Below, in pieces: positions 15,327-24,254 of a stretch of DNA of 64,000 nt (the first letter of the stretch is position 1; every line of letters starts with the position of its first letter). Position numbers and translations under genes: made by a program. The stretch comes from Clostridium massiliamazoniense. GTDB taxonomy: Bacteria; Bacillota; Clostridia; Clostridiales; Clostridiaceae. Location: assembly GCF_001403635.1 (NCBI RefSeq), contig NZ_LN879467.1, forward strand, positions 492,769 to 556,768, written 5' to 3'. The notes beneath the pieces are model-generated. The model made no database searches. It was not told the DNA's origin and saw only the letters and a program-made list of their open reading frames with translations.

Positions 15327-15366
15327 AAAAGCTCACCTAAGGCATTTATGCCTTAAGTGAGCTTTT
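15327..15366. terminator. Bidirectional terminator
   Basis: AAAAGCTCAC and TAAGGC pair with GCCTTA and GTGAGCTTTT around ATTTAT. It serves the minus-strand gene that stops at 15378. Confidence 0.85.
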
Positions 15367-15377
15367 AAAAGTTCTTA

Positions 15378-16577
15378 TTAAAGATTGTTTATTATAGATA
15401 ATACACCATTACCTATAGATAAGATATCATTATTCATATTTACAGCAGCACTAACCATTGTATTAACTGAGTTAAGTCCATTAACTGCACTATTTCTTGC
15501 AGCATTTGCATCTTGAAGAACATTTATTAAATTATTATTTATATTTATTCCTTGGCTACTTAATTTATTAATATTATTAACTATACTATTTATGTTATTT
15601 GATAGTGTTAGGCCAGAACTTTTTATAGAAGAAATATTATTATTTATAATATTTAAATTGTGTTTTACTGTTGCAACAAATTTTAAGTTTTCTAAAGCAC
15701 TAGGTTTTGAACCACTAGCTATAATATTTTTAGCAGCATTATTTATATTTCCAATAGCAGTATTTATATTGTTTATTGATCCATTTATTTGATTAATTAT
15801 TTTTAAAGAATTAATTGTATCATTATTTATAGAATTAAGAGTTCCATTAGCTTCATTAACAGAACCTGTAAAGTTATTAAAACTATTTTTTAGATTATTT
15901 AAATCTTGGCTTGTAGCATTTAAGCTATTTTGTAATCCATTTAATCCAGTTTTGAAATTATTTAAGTTATTTTGTAGATTATATTTACCTTGTACTATAT
16001 TAGTAACTCCATTTTCTATATTAGAATTATTGGAATTAGAGTTATTACTTTGTGTAGAACTTCCTTGAGAAGCTTGTACAGAATTATTATTTAAAGGTTG
16101 TAATTGTGTAGAACTTCCTTGGGATGTTTGTACAATATTATTAGAATTATTTTCATTATTATAGCTATTGAAAGCTGGAACTGAAGATACAGCTGAGTTT
16201 GGATTTTCATTACTATTTATAGTATTGCTAGTAGTTTGTATAGATGAATTATTCCCTGTAGTATTATTGCTTAGAGAAGTAGAACTTTTAGTAATAGTAT
16301 TATTACTAGCAATAGCCTGTGCTGATGAATTATCCCCAGTAGCTGTTGTAGAAACTTTAACACCATTAGTAGTAGATGTAGCTGAAGAACTTGCACTAGA
16401 GGAGTCTTCATGGTTAGCTAAAGCTATTTTATTTTGAGGTAATTGTCCACTTACAGTTGTAGTAACTGCAATAGGTTTTTTCATATCTTTAGAAATTCCA
16501 TTAGACATTGAAAAACCTATTCCACCTACTGCAGCTAAACCTATAATTGTGTATAATATACTTTTGTGTCTTAACAT
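15378..16577 (-). CDS. Exported low-complexity Ser/Thr/Asn-rich protein with helical repeat region
   Basis: 399 residues, function unknown. An N-terminal hydrophobic segment (about residues 8-26) after basic residues MLRHK is a signal peptide or membrane anchor. Residues about 40-190 are Ser/Thr/Asn-rich low complexity, with a short internal repeat (QTSQGSSTQ and QASQGSSTQ, twice). Residues about 195-399 show Leu/Ile-Asn heptad-like patterns (NNLNNFKTGLNGLQNSLN...), suggesting a long alpha-helical, coiled-coil-like rod. There are no LPXTG motif and no cell-wall domains. The ATG at 16577 has AAGGAG 8 bases upstream; the frame could begin three codons earlier at a GTG overlapping that site, which is unlikely. 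Probably a membrane-anchored surface rod. Confidence 0.75.
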   Translation of the reverse strand: MLRHKSILYTIIGLAAVGGIGFSMSNGISKDMKKPIAVTTTVSGQLPQNKIALANHEDSSSASSSATSTTNGVKVSTTATGDNSSAQAIASNNTITKSSTSLSNNTTGNNSSIQTTSNTINSNENPNSAVSSVPAFNSYNNENNSNNIVQTSQGSSTQLQPLNNNSVQASQGSSTQSNNSNSNNSNIENGVTNIVQGKYNLQNNLNNFKTGLNGLQNSLNATSQDLNNLKNSFNNFTGSVNEANGTLNSINNDTINSLKIINQINGSINNINTAIGNINNAAKNIIASGSKPSALENLKFVATVKHNLNIINNNISSIKSSGLTLSNNINSIVNNINKLSSQGININNNLINVLQDANAARNSAVNGLNSVNTMVSAAVNMNNDILSIGNGVLSIINNL

Positions 16578-16827
16578 TTTCGTCACTCCTTAAGTAAAAC
16601 TGTTTTAAATTATGTATATTGTTTATATAATCAAAAATAGATTATAAATTTATATTATAACTTTTGAAAGAAATAGTCCATTAACTAAATGTAACATATT
16701 CTTTGATATAGGTATAAAACATTAATTTTTTGTAAATATTGATATTGTTATAATAAATGTTATATAATTTAAGTTGTATATTTTTAAAATATATTTATTA
16801 GGAAGCAATACAAAGGAGGAAATAAAT

Positions 16828-17508
16828 ATGGAAGAAGCAATGAAATATAAAGAAGTTCAAGAATTCTTAGAACTTGATTCTGGTATTAAAATATCAAACA
16901 GAGCAGGAAAAGCATTCAAAATATTCAAAGGAAGAAATCTTATAAAAAATCAATCTATAGAATTTTATGCACATAATAGAAAAGAAGAAGTATGTAATAT
17001 AATGGAATTAATAAATTCTTATAAACTTGATAAAGAGTTAATAAAAGAATTATTAAAAATGGATTTATTTTTCATACTTTTATTAGAAGGATGGAATAAA
17101 ATAAACCTTCAAGATAGTATGGATAAAATAAATGAATATGTAGAAAAACAAGCTGAATATTATATTAAAAATACTTTAGATAAACCAGAACTACATAAAT
17201 ACAACATAAAAGATTTTACATTTAATGTTGGTGAAAACTTCACAATGAGTTTTGAAAATAATGAAATAAAGTTTGCAATATGTAATCAAGAAATCGCAAA
17301 ATACGATGAAAGATTTACAAACTTATTTGCTAACATGGTTATGGATGGAACAACATCACCACAAAGTTTAATAGCAGATATGGTAATGGATGCTACAAAT
17401 AGAGAAATGCAACTAGAAATACCAGTTGGTCAAAGAGTAAGTTCAGAAGGAATTTATACTGGAATTGATGAATTTAAGAGCTTAATGAAAGATAATTTCT
17501 TATTTTAG
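16828..17508 (+). CDS. Hypothetical soluble protein, 226 aa
   Basis: Not recognised. Charged, no signal peptide or membrane segment, one cysteine each near residues 46 and 159. The AAAGGAGG site fixes the ATG at 16828, 18 codons inside the open frame. The first 60 residues (VQEFLELDSGIKISNRAGKA) and the end (VPVGQRVSSEGIYTGIDEFKSLM-like) are the most patterned parts; QSLIADMVMDATNREM looks helical. A duplicated short motif (MVMDGT / MVMDAT) occurs near residue 190-205. Followed by a strong hairpin, so it is transcribed alone. Confidence 0.7.
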   Translation: MEEAMKYKEVQEFLELDSGIKISNRAGKAFKIFKGRNLIKNQSIEFYAHNRKEEVCNIMELINSYKLDKELIKELLKMDLFFILLLEGWNKINLQDSMDKINEYVEKQAEYYIKNTLDKPELHKYNIKDFTFNVGENFTMSFENNEIKFAICNQEIAKYDERFTNLFANMVMDGTTSPQSLIADMVMDATNREMQLEIPVGQRVSSEGIYTGIDEFKSLMKDNFLF

Positions 17509-17521
17509 TTATCATAAATAA

Positions 17522-17592
17522 AAGGATATAAAGGTTATAAAATCTAAATTTACTTAATGTTGATTTAGATTTTATATTACCTATATATCCTT
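17522..17592. terminator. Long bidirectional terminator hairpin
   Basis: AAGGATATA pairs with TATATCCTT outside, and GGTTATAAAATCTAAAT pairs with ATTTAGATTTTATATTACC inside. It separates the + gene ending at 17508 from the convergent GNAT gene ending at 17598. Confidence 0.8.
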
Positions 17593-17597
17593 AAGCT

Positions 17598-18167
17598 TTA
17601 GCTATCAGGTAAAAGCTTTTTACTAAGAATATATCTTCTTAGTCCACCATACTTTAGTTTTTCTTTTTCTACTTTAAAATCTAAGGCTAAAAATGAATTT
17701 AGGCTATATGGATTTAGAGGAGATACAGTAGCAGTTATATATTTATCTCCTTGATTTAAAGCTTTTTCAATGAATTCTTCACAAATTAATTGTTGAAGTT
17801 TATTCCCTCTAAATTGAGGTGAAACAAGTGTAGATTCGATTTGAGATGTTTTTAATAAATCTTCTTCTGAAAATCCTAAATCATGGCCGTAATTTTCCTT
17901 GTCCAATTTTTTAAGAATATAAATACCAACAGCAATAAGTTCCTTAGTATTTAAATTCTCAACACCTAGAATATAATGTGGCTTTTCTAAATATTCAATG
18001 TATTCAGTACTAGTTATAGGAGCATAAAGATCTTTATTATCTAGAGCTTGGATTATTTTTTCTTGAAAGTTCATGAATCTATTTAAATCATTTCTATCTA
18101 AAGCAATAAATTTAGCATCTACTAAATTATCATTATTATATCTATCTTTTAATTTTATTTTATTCAT
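17598..18167 (-). CDS. GNAT family N-acetyltransferase
   Basis: A 189-residue Gcn5-related acetyltransferase. The acetyl-CoA loop is VSPQFRGNKLQQLICEEF (about 113-130), preceded by the beta-4 strand IESTLV, and the C-terminal region SPLNPYSLNSFLALDFK matches motif B. The substrate is not predictable. The ATG has GGAAGTG upstream. It is alone on its strand, bounded downstream by the bidirectional hairpin at 17522-17592. Confidence 0.85.
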   Translation of the reverse strand: MNKIKLKDRYNNDNLVDAKFIALDRNDLNRFMNFQEKIIQALDNKDLYAPITSTEYIEYLEKPHYILGVENLNTKELIAVGIYILKKLDKENYGHDLGFSEEDLLKTSQIESTLVSPQFRGNKLQQLICEEFIEKALNQGDKYITATVSPLNPYSLNSFLALDFKVEKEKLKYGGLRRYILSKKLLPDS

Positions 18168-18423
18168 TATAAAATCACTTCCTTTTTATAATTTCATCTT
18201 ATATTAGATTATACCTCTTAAATATAACCAGTTTGTATTTTAATAAGATTTAGTATTTAAGTTTTGTTGAATGAACTTAACTATTTAATTTAATATTATT
18301 TCATTAAGTATATATTATCATAATTATAATGATTAACAAAGATAACTTAATATATGAAGAAAGAGCTCATTTAGAAAGGCTATTGGAATTTTGAAGTAAT
18401 AAAATTTATATAATCTATCATAT

Positions 18424-18556
18424 ACATAAACTGAGACTTAATTTAGAAAGTGTTAAAGCTTCAGCTAAATTTTAGTGAAAATTGCTTAGTGATATATATC
18501 TATTTAAATCTAGCTTATAGAATATTGAAATATTATAAGACCTAGATAAATAATAG
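18424..18556 (+). repeat. Dispersed intergenic repeat, copy 8
   Basis: CTGAGACTTAATTTAG, TTCAGCTAAATTTTAGTG, GCTTATAGAATATTGAAATA and TTATAAGACCTAG follow the family order. It lies 130 bp upstream of, and in the same direction as, the DUF11 repeat gene. Confidence 0.75.
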
Positions 18557-18580
18557 ATTATAAGTAAACTATACTTATAC

Positions 18581-18628
18581 ATAAACGTAAACATAAACAG
18601 AAATGTAAACAAAAGTGAAAACATAAAT
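18581..18628 (+). repeat. Hexanucleotide tract, eight units
   Basis: Eight six-base units in exact phase: ATAAAC, GTAAAC, ATAAAC, AGAAAT, GTAAAC, AAAAGT, GAAAAC, ATAAAT. This is the clearest of three such tracts (others at 72 and 1637). It lies in the leader of the DUF11 gene starting at 18688. Confidence 0.6.
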
Positions 18629-18687
18629 GATTGTTTAAATTATAAAAATTTAGCGTAGTATAAAGGAAGTTTTAAGGGGTAGTAAGA

Positions 18688-21600
18688 ATGGAGGAAGTAA
18701 AGAACTTTGTGAAAATATATATAGATTATTCTACTGATTTTGCTATGATAAATGAAAATATAACTTATAGTATAGTGGTAGAAAATACTAGTAATGAGAA
18801 TATAAAAAATTTATTTATTAGTATAAATATACCGAAAAATACAGAGTATTGTGATGAAAGTTTAGTGTGTAGTTTAAAGTATAAAATAAGTGATAAGGAA
18901 AGTGGGATAATATTAGATGAATTAAAAGCAAATTCAAGGTGTAGTATATTTTATAAGGTAGAAGTTATAAAAGTTCCAGAGGAAGGCACTATAATAAATA
19001 GGAACTTTACAAAATATAAAAATGATGAAAATGAAGTTGTAGAGATAGGCAGTAATATTTTATATACAAGAATAAAAGGGGCTCTTATTAAGAAAGAAGA
19101 AGATTTTAGAAAAAATATAGTTGATGGACAATTAAAAATTGGAGAAGTTATAACCTTTGAAATAATAATAAAAAATACAGGAAATTTAACAGCTTTTGAT
19201 TTATTTTTAACTGATATAGTACCTAGAAATATTGAACCTTTACTAGAGAAGGTTATAGTTAATAATAGAATAATTACTTTAGATTCATTGAAATCTATAG
19301 CCCTTGGAAATTTAGGACCATATAAGTCTGTGATTATTAGATACAAAGCACTTGTAAAAAATACAACGTCAGAGAATGAAACATTTTCTTTAGGAAAGTT
19401 AAAATATAGATATTTTAATGATTTCATAGGAGATTACATAGATGCTGAAAGTATTAGTAATGAATTAGCACTAAATATAAATGAAGCAATAATTAATAAT
19501 AAGAATTTTAAGTGTACTATTGATAAAAAAAATTATATTTTAAATGATAGTATTTTTTGTGAATTTAATATAGAAAATTCAGGAAATACATCTGCATTAA
19601 ATACAAGGTTATGTATAAATTTATCTGAGGGAATTGAAATAAAAAATGATTCTATTTTTATAAATGGTGAAGAAAATAAAGTTGAAAATTTTAATAATAT
19701 TGAATTAGGTGAACTAAAATCTTTTCAGAGAATTACAGTTAGTTTTAAAGGAAAAGTAAAAACTATTAATAATGGAGAGAAATATATTTTAGGAAAAATA
19801 TTATACGATTATAAAGACTTAGAACTAGGGGAAGTTGTAAGTAAATATAAGGAAAGTAATATTGTTAAATTCAATGTTTATGGAGTTATTATAAACAATA
19901 ATAGGAAAGTAATAGAACGATTTGTAAATAAGAAATATTGTAAAATTGGAGAGGATATAGAATATAAATTAATTATTGAAAATAAAGGAAATTTGAAATG
20001 TAGTAATGTAAGATTAAATGAGTTAGATGAATTTGGTCAAGAAGTTCTTAGGGAATCACTTAAAATTAATGGGGTTAATATAAGAGAAAATAATAAAGGA
20101 TATTTCTTTATTGGAGATATTAATCCAGGAGAGAAAAAAGAAGTATTATATAGAAGTAAAATTGTAAATATGCCTTCAGAGGAAATAATAAGAAGTAGGG
20201 CTTATATAGAATATTTTGAGGGCAATAATTTTACGGAAAGAAAAAAAATATGGTGTAAGGAAAAAGAAATAAAGGTAGTTGGAGCTAAAATAGAAGCTCA
20301 ATTAAAGGTAGAGGATTTTTACAATGTAAATGGAGAAGCTATAAATTGTAATTTAAATATAAGAAATGTAGGAAATAAAAAGGCTAATAGACTAAAGTTA
20401 TTTATATTTGAAAATTCAATTATAAAAGTTTCAAAGATAACTTATTGTAATAAAGAAAATAAAATTATAGAGGGGAATAATGGAATAGAAATTCGGAGTT
20501 TAGATTGTTTTGAAGACTTGGATTTGAATATAGAAATAGATGTTACAGAAGCAAAATTTCATAATAAAATTTCCTTAGAGGGAGAAGTGCAGTATTCTTA
20601 TTTTCTAGATAATGAAGAAAGCAAGGTAGAAATTTCCCTATGTAATATAAGTAAACAGCATTTAAAGCTTTTTTATCCTAGTATAGATTTAAATTATAAT
20701 ACTTGGATTAAAGGAATAGAAGCTAATGAAGAATTTGAAGTAAATTTAGTAGTTAAAAATACTGGGAATATAAATTTATCTAATATAAGGATATGGGATA
20801 TAGTAGATGATGGATTAGATTTACTTTATTGTAGTGAATTTTATGAAAATAATTTTATAGTTTTAGGAAATTTAAGAGTAGAAGAAGAAAGAATTATAAC
20901 TATTATATTAAAGGGACGAATGGACTTTTATGAAAGTATTATAAGTATAGGTGGAAAGGTGGTCTATGAATATTTTTGTGAAAAAACTATAGAGTTTACT
21001 AAAAATATAAATCCTTTAAAACTTGAGTTTATAAATTCTCAAATAGAGATGAATTTAAGCAGTGAAAAAGATGAAGTCATCTTAGGTGAGGATACTTATA
21101 ATAATTTAGTTATAAAAAATAAAGGATTATATAATTTATTTGAAGCAAAATTATATCTTGTATATGATAATACTTTAGATACTATTATTAATCCTAATGT
21201 AGCCATAAATAATAAGTTAGTTAAATTTAATAATTTAGATAAAGTTATTGAATTAGGAAATATAGAGTCTGGAGAAAGCTTAATAATAAAATATACAGTA
21301 ACACCAGAAACCATAAATAATAGAAACATCTATTGTAAATTAATAGGGAATTATGAATTTAAAAATAGTGGAGAAAGTAGAGAGAAAACTTTTTATAGTA
21401 ATAAGATTTTATTGGTGGTACAAAAAGTAAGTCTCAAAAGTTTTTTATCTGCTGATAAGAATATTGTATATAAGGGAGAGAAGATAAAATACAGTTCGCT
21501 TTTAATAAATGATGGAACTGTACCACTTGATATTTCTTATAAATTAAATGTGAATAAATCCTTAGTTCCTCAATATAATGGTTTTATTGTAAATGGAGTT

Positions 21601-22203
21601 GTTATTGAAAATGAAGATCTTTATTGTACTACAATAAATCCCTCTGAGGGAATATCAATAGATAGGTTATACAGCTATAATAATTCTTTTGGAGGAAATA
21701 AAATTTTAGCAGAATCCTTAATAAATTATAGTTATAGTATTGATGGAAAAGAATATAAGAATATAAATAATAAAACAGAAAGATTATTTATTGATGCAGC
21801 TTTTACTACCTTTAAGGAAGTAATTGTAGAGCATAAGGAAAAGCTTATTGATTTTGAGGAAGAACTTACTAGTGTATCTAATGTTTATGTTAGTACTCAT
21901 ATATTGAATTATTATGTGGTAGATAGATTTAAGAACATAGATACAAATAATGAGATAATATCATCAACTAAAATTGTAGTTAGAGGAATCATTACCTTAA
22001 AAATAGAATATATATCAAAAACAAACAATGTTTATATTCATAATAAACATTTAGATTTTGTCACATTTATTATTTTACCAAGAGAATTTAAAGATGGAGA
22101 TAAAATAGAAATTAAAGGAGAAGTCTTAGATATTTATTATAAAATAATAGATTTATCATACCTATTTTTAAATATAAATCTTATAATAAAAGCTCTTTTT
22201 TAA
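18688..22203 (+). CDS. Large DUF11-repeat protein with C-terminal SPOCS-like domain
   Basis: 1171 residues without signal peptide or membrane segments. About eight tandem immunoglobulin-like DUF11-type repeats of 120-135 residues fill residues 1 to about 1030. Typical repeat starts are ITFEIIIKNTGNLTAFDLFL, IEYKLIIENKGNLKCSNVRL and FEVNLVVKNTGNINLSNIRI, each followed by an ALGNLGP/IGDINPGE-type turn. The last 135 residues (from FTTFKEVIVE) resemble the SPOCS/DUF3794 domain: VVRGIITLKIEYIS, FIILPREF, LDIYYKI. The minus-strand protein at 24255-25469 has the same plan with two repeats. Absence of export signals fits a protein made in the mother cell and assembled on the spore surface, which is inference. 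The site AAGGGG precedes the ATG. Confidence 0.82.
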   Translation: MEEVKNFVKIYIDYSTDFAMINENITYSIVVENTSNENIKNLFISINIPKNTEYCDESLVCSLKYKISDKESGIILDELKANSRCSIFYKVEVIKVPEEGTIINRNFTKYKNDENEVVEIGSNILYTRIKGALIKKEEDFRKNIVDGQLKIGEVITFEIIIKNTGNLTAFDLFLTDIVPRNIEPLLEKVIVNNRIITLDSLKSIALGNLGPYKSVIIRYKALVKNTTSENETFSLGKLKYRYFNDFIGDYIDAESISNELALNINEAIINNKNFKCTIDKKNYILNDSIFCEFNIENSGNTSALNTRLCINLSEGIEIKNDSIFINGEENKVENFNNIELGELKSFQRITVSFKGKVKTINNGEKYILGKILYDYKDLELGEVVSKYKESNIVKFNVYGVIINNNRKVIERFVNKKYCKIGEDIEYKLIIENKGNLKCSNVRLNELDEFGQEVLRESLKINGVNIRENNKGYFFIGDINPGEKKEVLYRSKIVNMPSEEIIRSRAYIEYFEGNNFTERKKIWCKEKEIKVVGAKIEAQLKVEDFYNVNGEAINCNLNIRNVGNKKANRLKLFIFENSIIKVSKITYCNKENKIIEGNNGIEIRSLDCFEDLDLNIEIDVTEAKFHNKISLEGEVQYSYFLDNEESKVEISLCNISKQHLKLFYPSIDLNYNTWIKGIEANEEFEVNLVVKNTGNINLSNIRIWDIVDDGLDLLYCSEFYENNFIVLGNLRVEEERIITIILKGRMDFYESIISIGGKVVYEYFCEKTIEFTKNINPLKLEFINSQIEMNLSSEKDEVILGEDTYNNLVIKNKGLYNLFEAKLYLVYDNTLDTIINPNVAINNKLVKFNNLDKVIELGNIESGESLIIKYTVTPETINNRNIYCKLIGNYEFKNSGESREKTFYSNKILLVVQKVSLKSFLSADKNIVYKGEKIKYSSLLINDGTVPLDISYKLNVNKSLVPQYNGFIVNGVVIENEDLYCTTINPSEGISIDRLYSYNNSFGGNKILAESLINYSYSIDGKEYKNINNKTERLFIDAAFTTFKEVIVEHKEKLIDFEEELTSVSNVYVSTHILNYYVVDRFKNIDTNNEIISSTKIVVRGIITLKIEYISKTNNVYIHNKHLDFVTFIILPREFKDGDKIEIKGEVLDIYYKIIDLSYLFLNINLIIKALF

Positions 22204-22230
22204 CAAAAATATAATTTAATACATATAATA
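22203..22230 (+). promoter_or_regulatory. Candidate sigma-K promoter
   Basis: AC at 22203, then 17 bases, then CATATAATA at 22222-22230. This fits the sigma-K consensus AC-N16/17-CATA-N3-TA. The predicted transcript start, near 22237, is about 44 bases before the GTG of the gene at 22281. In so AT-rich a genome chance matches occur, but the second island promoter at 27744 has the same form. Confidence 0.45.
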
Positions 22231-22280
22231 ATTTAGAGAAATTATATATATTGAATTAATTAAGTAAGGAGTGCTAGGGT

Positions 22281-22691
22281 GTGATATATAGTGGCTTTGA
22301 TAACTTGGCTAATATGAGGAAAAATAAAATTGACTCAGCATATTATAACAGCAAATATAAATGTAAATATACATTAGAAAAATGTACTGATTTGGTTGGT
22401 AAAAGTATTAATTTATATATAGATTGGAGTAAGAGTGAGCATAAAAGAGATGTAGTATTAAATGAAATAAATTATATAAGAATTTCAGGATCGGTTTTGG
22501 ATGATAAATCTAATAAGATTAGAGGCATTTACGTGACATTATACAGATATGATATAGTAAATTATAAAACAGAGTATACAACTATAGCAGATACTATTAG
22601 TGATGAAAATGGATTGTTTCAATTTATAATTACCAATAATTCAGGGGGAAATTTTAAAGTCAAAATAAGTGATAACACAAATTTTGAATAG
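22281..22691 (+). CDS. Small protein with carboxypeptidase-regulatory-like domain
   Basis: 136 residues, GTG start with AAGGAG 9 bases upstream. The N-terminal half (about 1-65) is unmatched. The C-terminal half is a beta-sandwich of the carboxypeptidase regulatory/Cna-B type: YIRISGSVLDDKSNKIRGIY, a tyrosine-rich strand, then TISDENGLFQFII. The minus-strand protein at 27101-27592 has the same domain (VRIWGQIKDCNGKPVPYAYV ... TDCLGFYQFDI), so the two are paralogues in opposite arms of the island. No signal peptide. A structural spore-surface role is inferred from neighbours and the sigma-K-like promoter. Confidence 0.75.
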   Translation: MIYSGFDNLANMRKNKIDSAYYNSKYKCKYTLEKCTDLVGKSINLYIDWSKSEHKRDVVLNEINYIRISGSVLDDKSNKIRGIYVTLYRYDIVNYKTEYTTIADTISDENGLFQFIITNNSGGNFKVKISDNTNFE

Positions 22692-22695
22692 AAAT

Positions 22696-22739
22696 AAAAA
22701 TACCTTTATTTTACTTTATAAAGGTATTTTTATTTTTTT
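22696..22739 (+). terminator. Strong intrinsic terminator
   Basis: AAAAATACCTTTAT pairs with ATAAAGGTATTTTT around TTTACTTT, then a long T run. Confidence 0.9.
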
Positions 22740-22896
22740 ATTAAATATACATAAGTATATAAACATTAAATATTTATTAATAGATGAATTAATATAGTTC
22801 ATTAAATTTAATAATAAGTTTTTTCACTCAATTAAGCATTCAGATAGAATCAAAATTCCACTTGAATGAAGTTTAGGTTTATGGGAGGTTAATATT

Positions 22897-23370
22897 TTGA
22901 ATAATATTATAGAATATAGTGGCTTAGCAAAAAAGTTGCCCATTGATATAAAGGCATATAAGCAATTTAATATAAATAAAATAATAGAAATAGAAGAAAA
23001 TAGGGTAGGCATTAAAGACATAATAAAAGTAGTTGCAAGTAGCTACATAACAAATCAAAGAATTATAAAAACTGCTGAAGGAGAAGCTTTAGATGGAGAA
23101 AAATTAACAGGTCTTAAGTACCTTATTAAGGGTTTTATGGATTTAAAAATTTACTATGAGGAGGATGATCCAGTAGGACTTTTAGCAGTAAAAACTGCTA
23201 GTGTAAAATTTTATGATGGGGTGATATTAGGTAAAGAATTTATGAGTAGCAACAACTTAATTTTAAATATATATATAGAGGATATATATTCTGAAATAAT
23301 AAGTGATAGAAAACTTTTAGTAGCAATTACTGCAACAGCAATTGTAGAAGGAGATAGTGAATATGAGTAA
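22897..23370 (+). CDS. SPOCS (DUF3794) domain protein
   Basis: 157 residues, TTG start with GGGAGG 8 bases upstream. It is a single SPOCS domain: FNINKIIEIEENRVGIKDII, then IIKTAEGEALDGEKLTGLKY (the EG..L.G.KLTG.K core), and IYIEDIYSEIISDRKLL at the end. The usual VHSAH-type motif after the core is degenerate (PVGLLAVKTASVKF). Its nearest relative here is the minus-strand protein at 26004-26474, which shares the IEYNG start and the IEDIYSE end. SPOCS domains occur in the C. difficile coat-morphogenesis protein SipL, but this protein lacks the LysM domain. It overlaps the next gene by 8 bp. Confidence 0.8.
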   Translation: MNNIIEYSGLAKKLPIDIKAYKQFNINKIIEIEENRVGIKDIIKVVASSYITNQRIIKTAEGEALDGEKLTGLKYLIKGFMDLKIYYEEDDPVGLLAVKTASVKFYDGVILGKEFMSSNNLILNIYIEDIYSEIISDRKLLVAITATAIVEGDSEYE

Positions 23371-23851
23371 TTTATTATTTTCTTTAGATACTCTAGATAA
23401 ATCAGGAATAAATCTTAAAGATATAAAGTTCTTTAAGGAAATAAGTATATGCCATAATATAAATACTAAAGTGAGAGAAGAAATAGAATCTATTCTTTAT
23501 ATGAAAGCTAATATTTTTATAGGAGAAATAAGCTTAATAAAAACAGATAAAATGATATCTAATGAAGGAGTTACATTGAGTGGTTATAAGCTAAGAGTAG
23601 AACTTATAATAAATGAGTTTTTTAAGTATAGCTCAAAATTTAGTAATTCTTCAGTGGGAATTATAAGAAATAATATTATAAAAACAGTTTATATCGTTGT
23701 TCCAGAAAAATATAGGAATATAAAAATAGAAGAACTATATAGGAAAAAGAAAATATCAATAAAAGGATACCTAGAAGATATGTATTGTGATAAATACAAG
23801 GGACAAGTGGATGCGAATTTAACTATTTTAGTAAATTGTAATATAAATTAA
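23363..23851 (+). CDS. SPOCS-like domain protein (diverged)
   Basis: 162 residues. The ATG at 23363 lies in the ATGAGTAA overlap with the preceding gene and has AAGGAG 9 bases upstream; a GTG six bases earlier is less well placed. The sequence shows KFFKEISICHNI, then NEGVTLSGYKLRVELIINEF in place of the SPOCS core, VYIVVPEKY for the ILP strand, and ISIKGYLEDMYCDKY. It matches the plan of 25512-25991 and 26548-27021. Translational coupling suggests that it works with the preceding SPOCS protein. Confidence 0.72.
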   Translation: MSNLLFSLDTLDKSGINLKDIKFFKEISICHNINTKVREEIESILYMKANIFIGEISLIKTDKMISNEGVTLSGYKLRVELIINEFFKYSSKFSNSSVGIIRNNIIKTVYIVVPEKYRNIKIEELYRKKKISIKGYLEDMYCDKYKGQVDANLTILVNCNIN

Positions 23852-23894
23852 AAAAATGAAATTTATAGTAATTTATTCGAATTAACTATAAAAA

Positions 23895-24200
23895 AGGGGG
23901 TATCAAATCAGTATCTTAATTTATATTACTTCTATAAATGTATTTTTTCATCTGCCGAGATAGCGATATAGGTACAAAATGCTGTGACCATTGAACTAGT
24001 ACTAGAAGCTCTTTATTTTTGAACAATAGTTTCGTGAAAAAATTTCCATTGTTTGAACAAAGTGAGTTTGGAAATTTTAGAAACTGTTGTAGAAAAAATA
24101 TTAGAGCTTCTTTACGTAAGTGAGTGGTCACAAATGATGAACCTATATAGCTAGATAAAAGGCAGAGCGGATGTATCTGTAATTTGATACATCCGCTTAT
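23895..24200 (+). repeat. Structured element A, copy 2 (possible ncRNA)
   Basis: The core at 23951-24166 is nearly identical to copies 1 and 3. Its terminal hairpin is AGCGGATGTATC/GATACATCCGCT (24166-24197); copy 1 has A-T where this copy has C-G, a full compensatory change. The GAAACTGTTGT arm forms a G-U pair where copy 1 has A-U. In the lower stem TAGCGATATAGG leaves one mismatch against CCTATATAGCTA. About 45 bp upstream of the core, GGGGGTATC could pair with the GATACATCC arm of the terminal hairpin. It lies between convergent SPOCS genes. Confidence 0.7.
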
Positions 24201-24254
24201 TATACATATTTTTCTATGTTACTAAAAATATAGTATTGATAAAAAGTTATTTAA

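Noticed and set aside
18951..19427. Long minus-strand open frame opposite the DUF11 gene
   Set aside because: Shadow of the + strand gene: hydrophobic composition results from reading AT-rich codons in reverse, and no ribosome site is present.
23916..24131. 71-codon minus-strand frame over element A copy 2
   Set aside because: The frame is interrupted in the other two copies' context and follows the hairpin arms; no ribosome site. The conservation is of pairing, not of protein.
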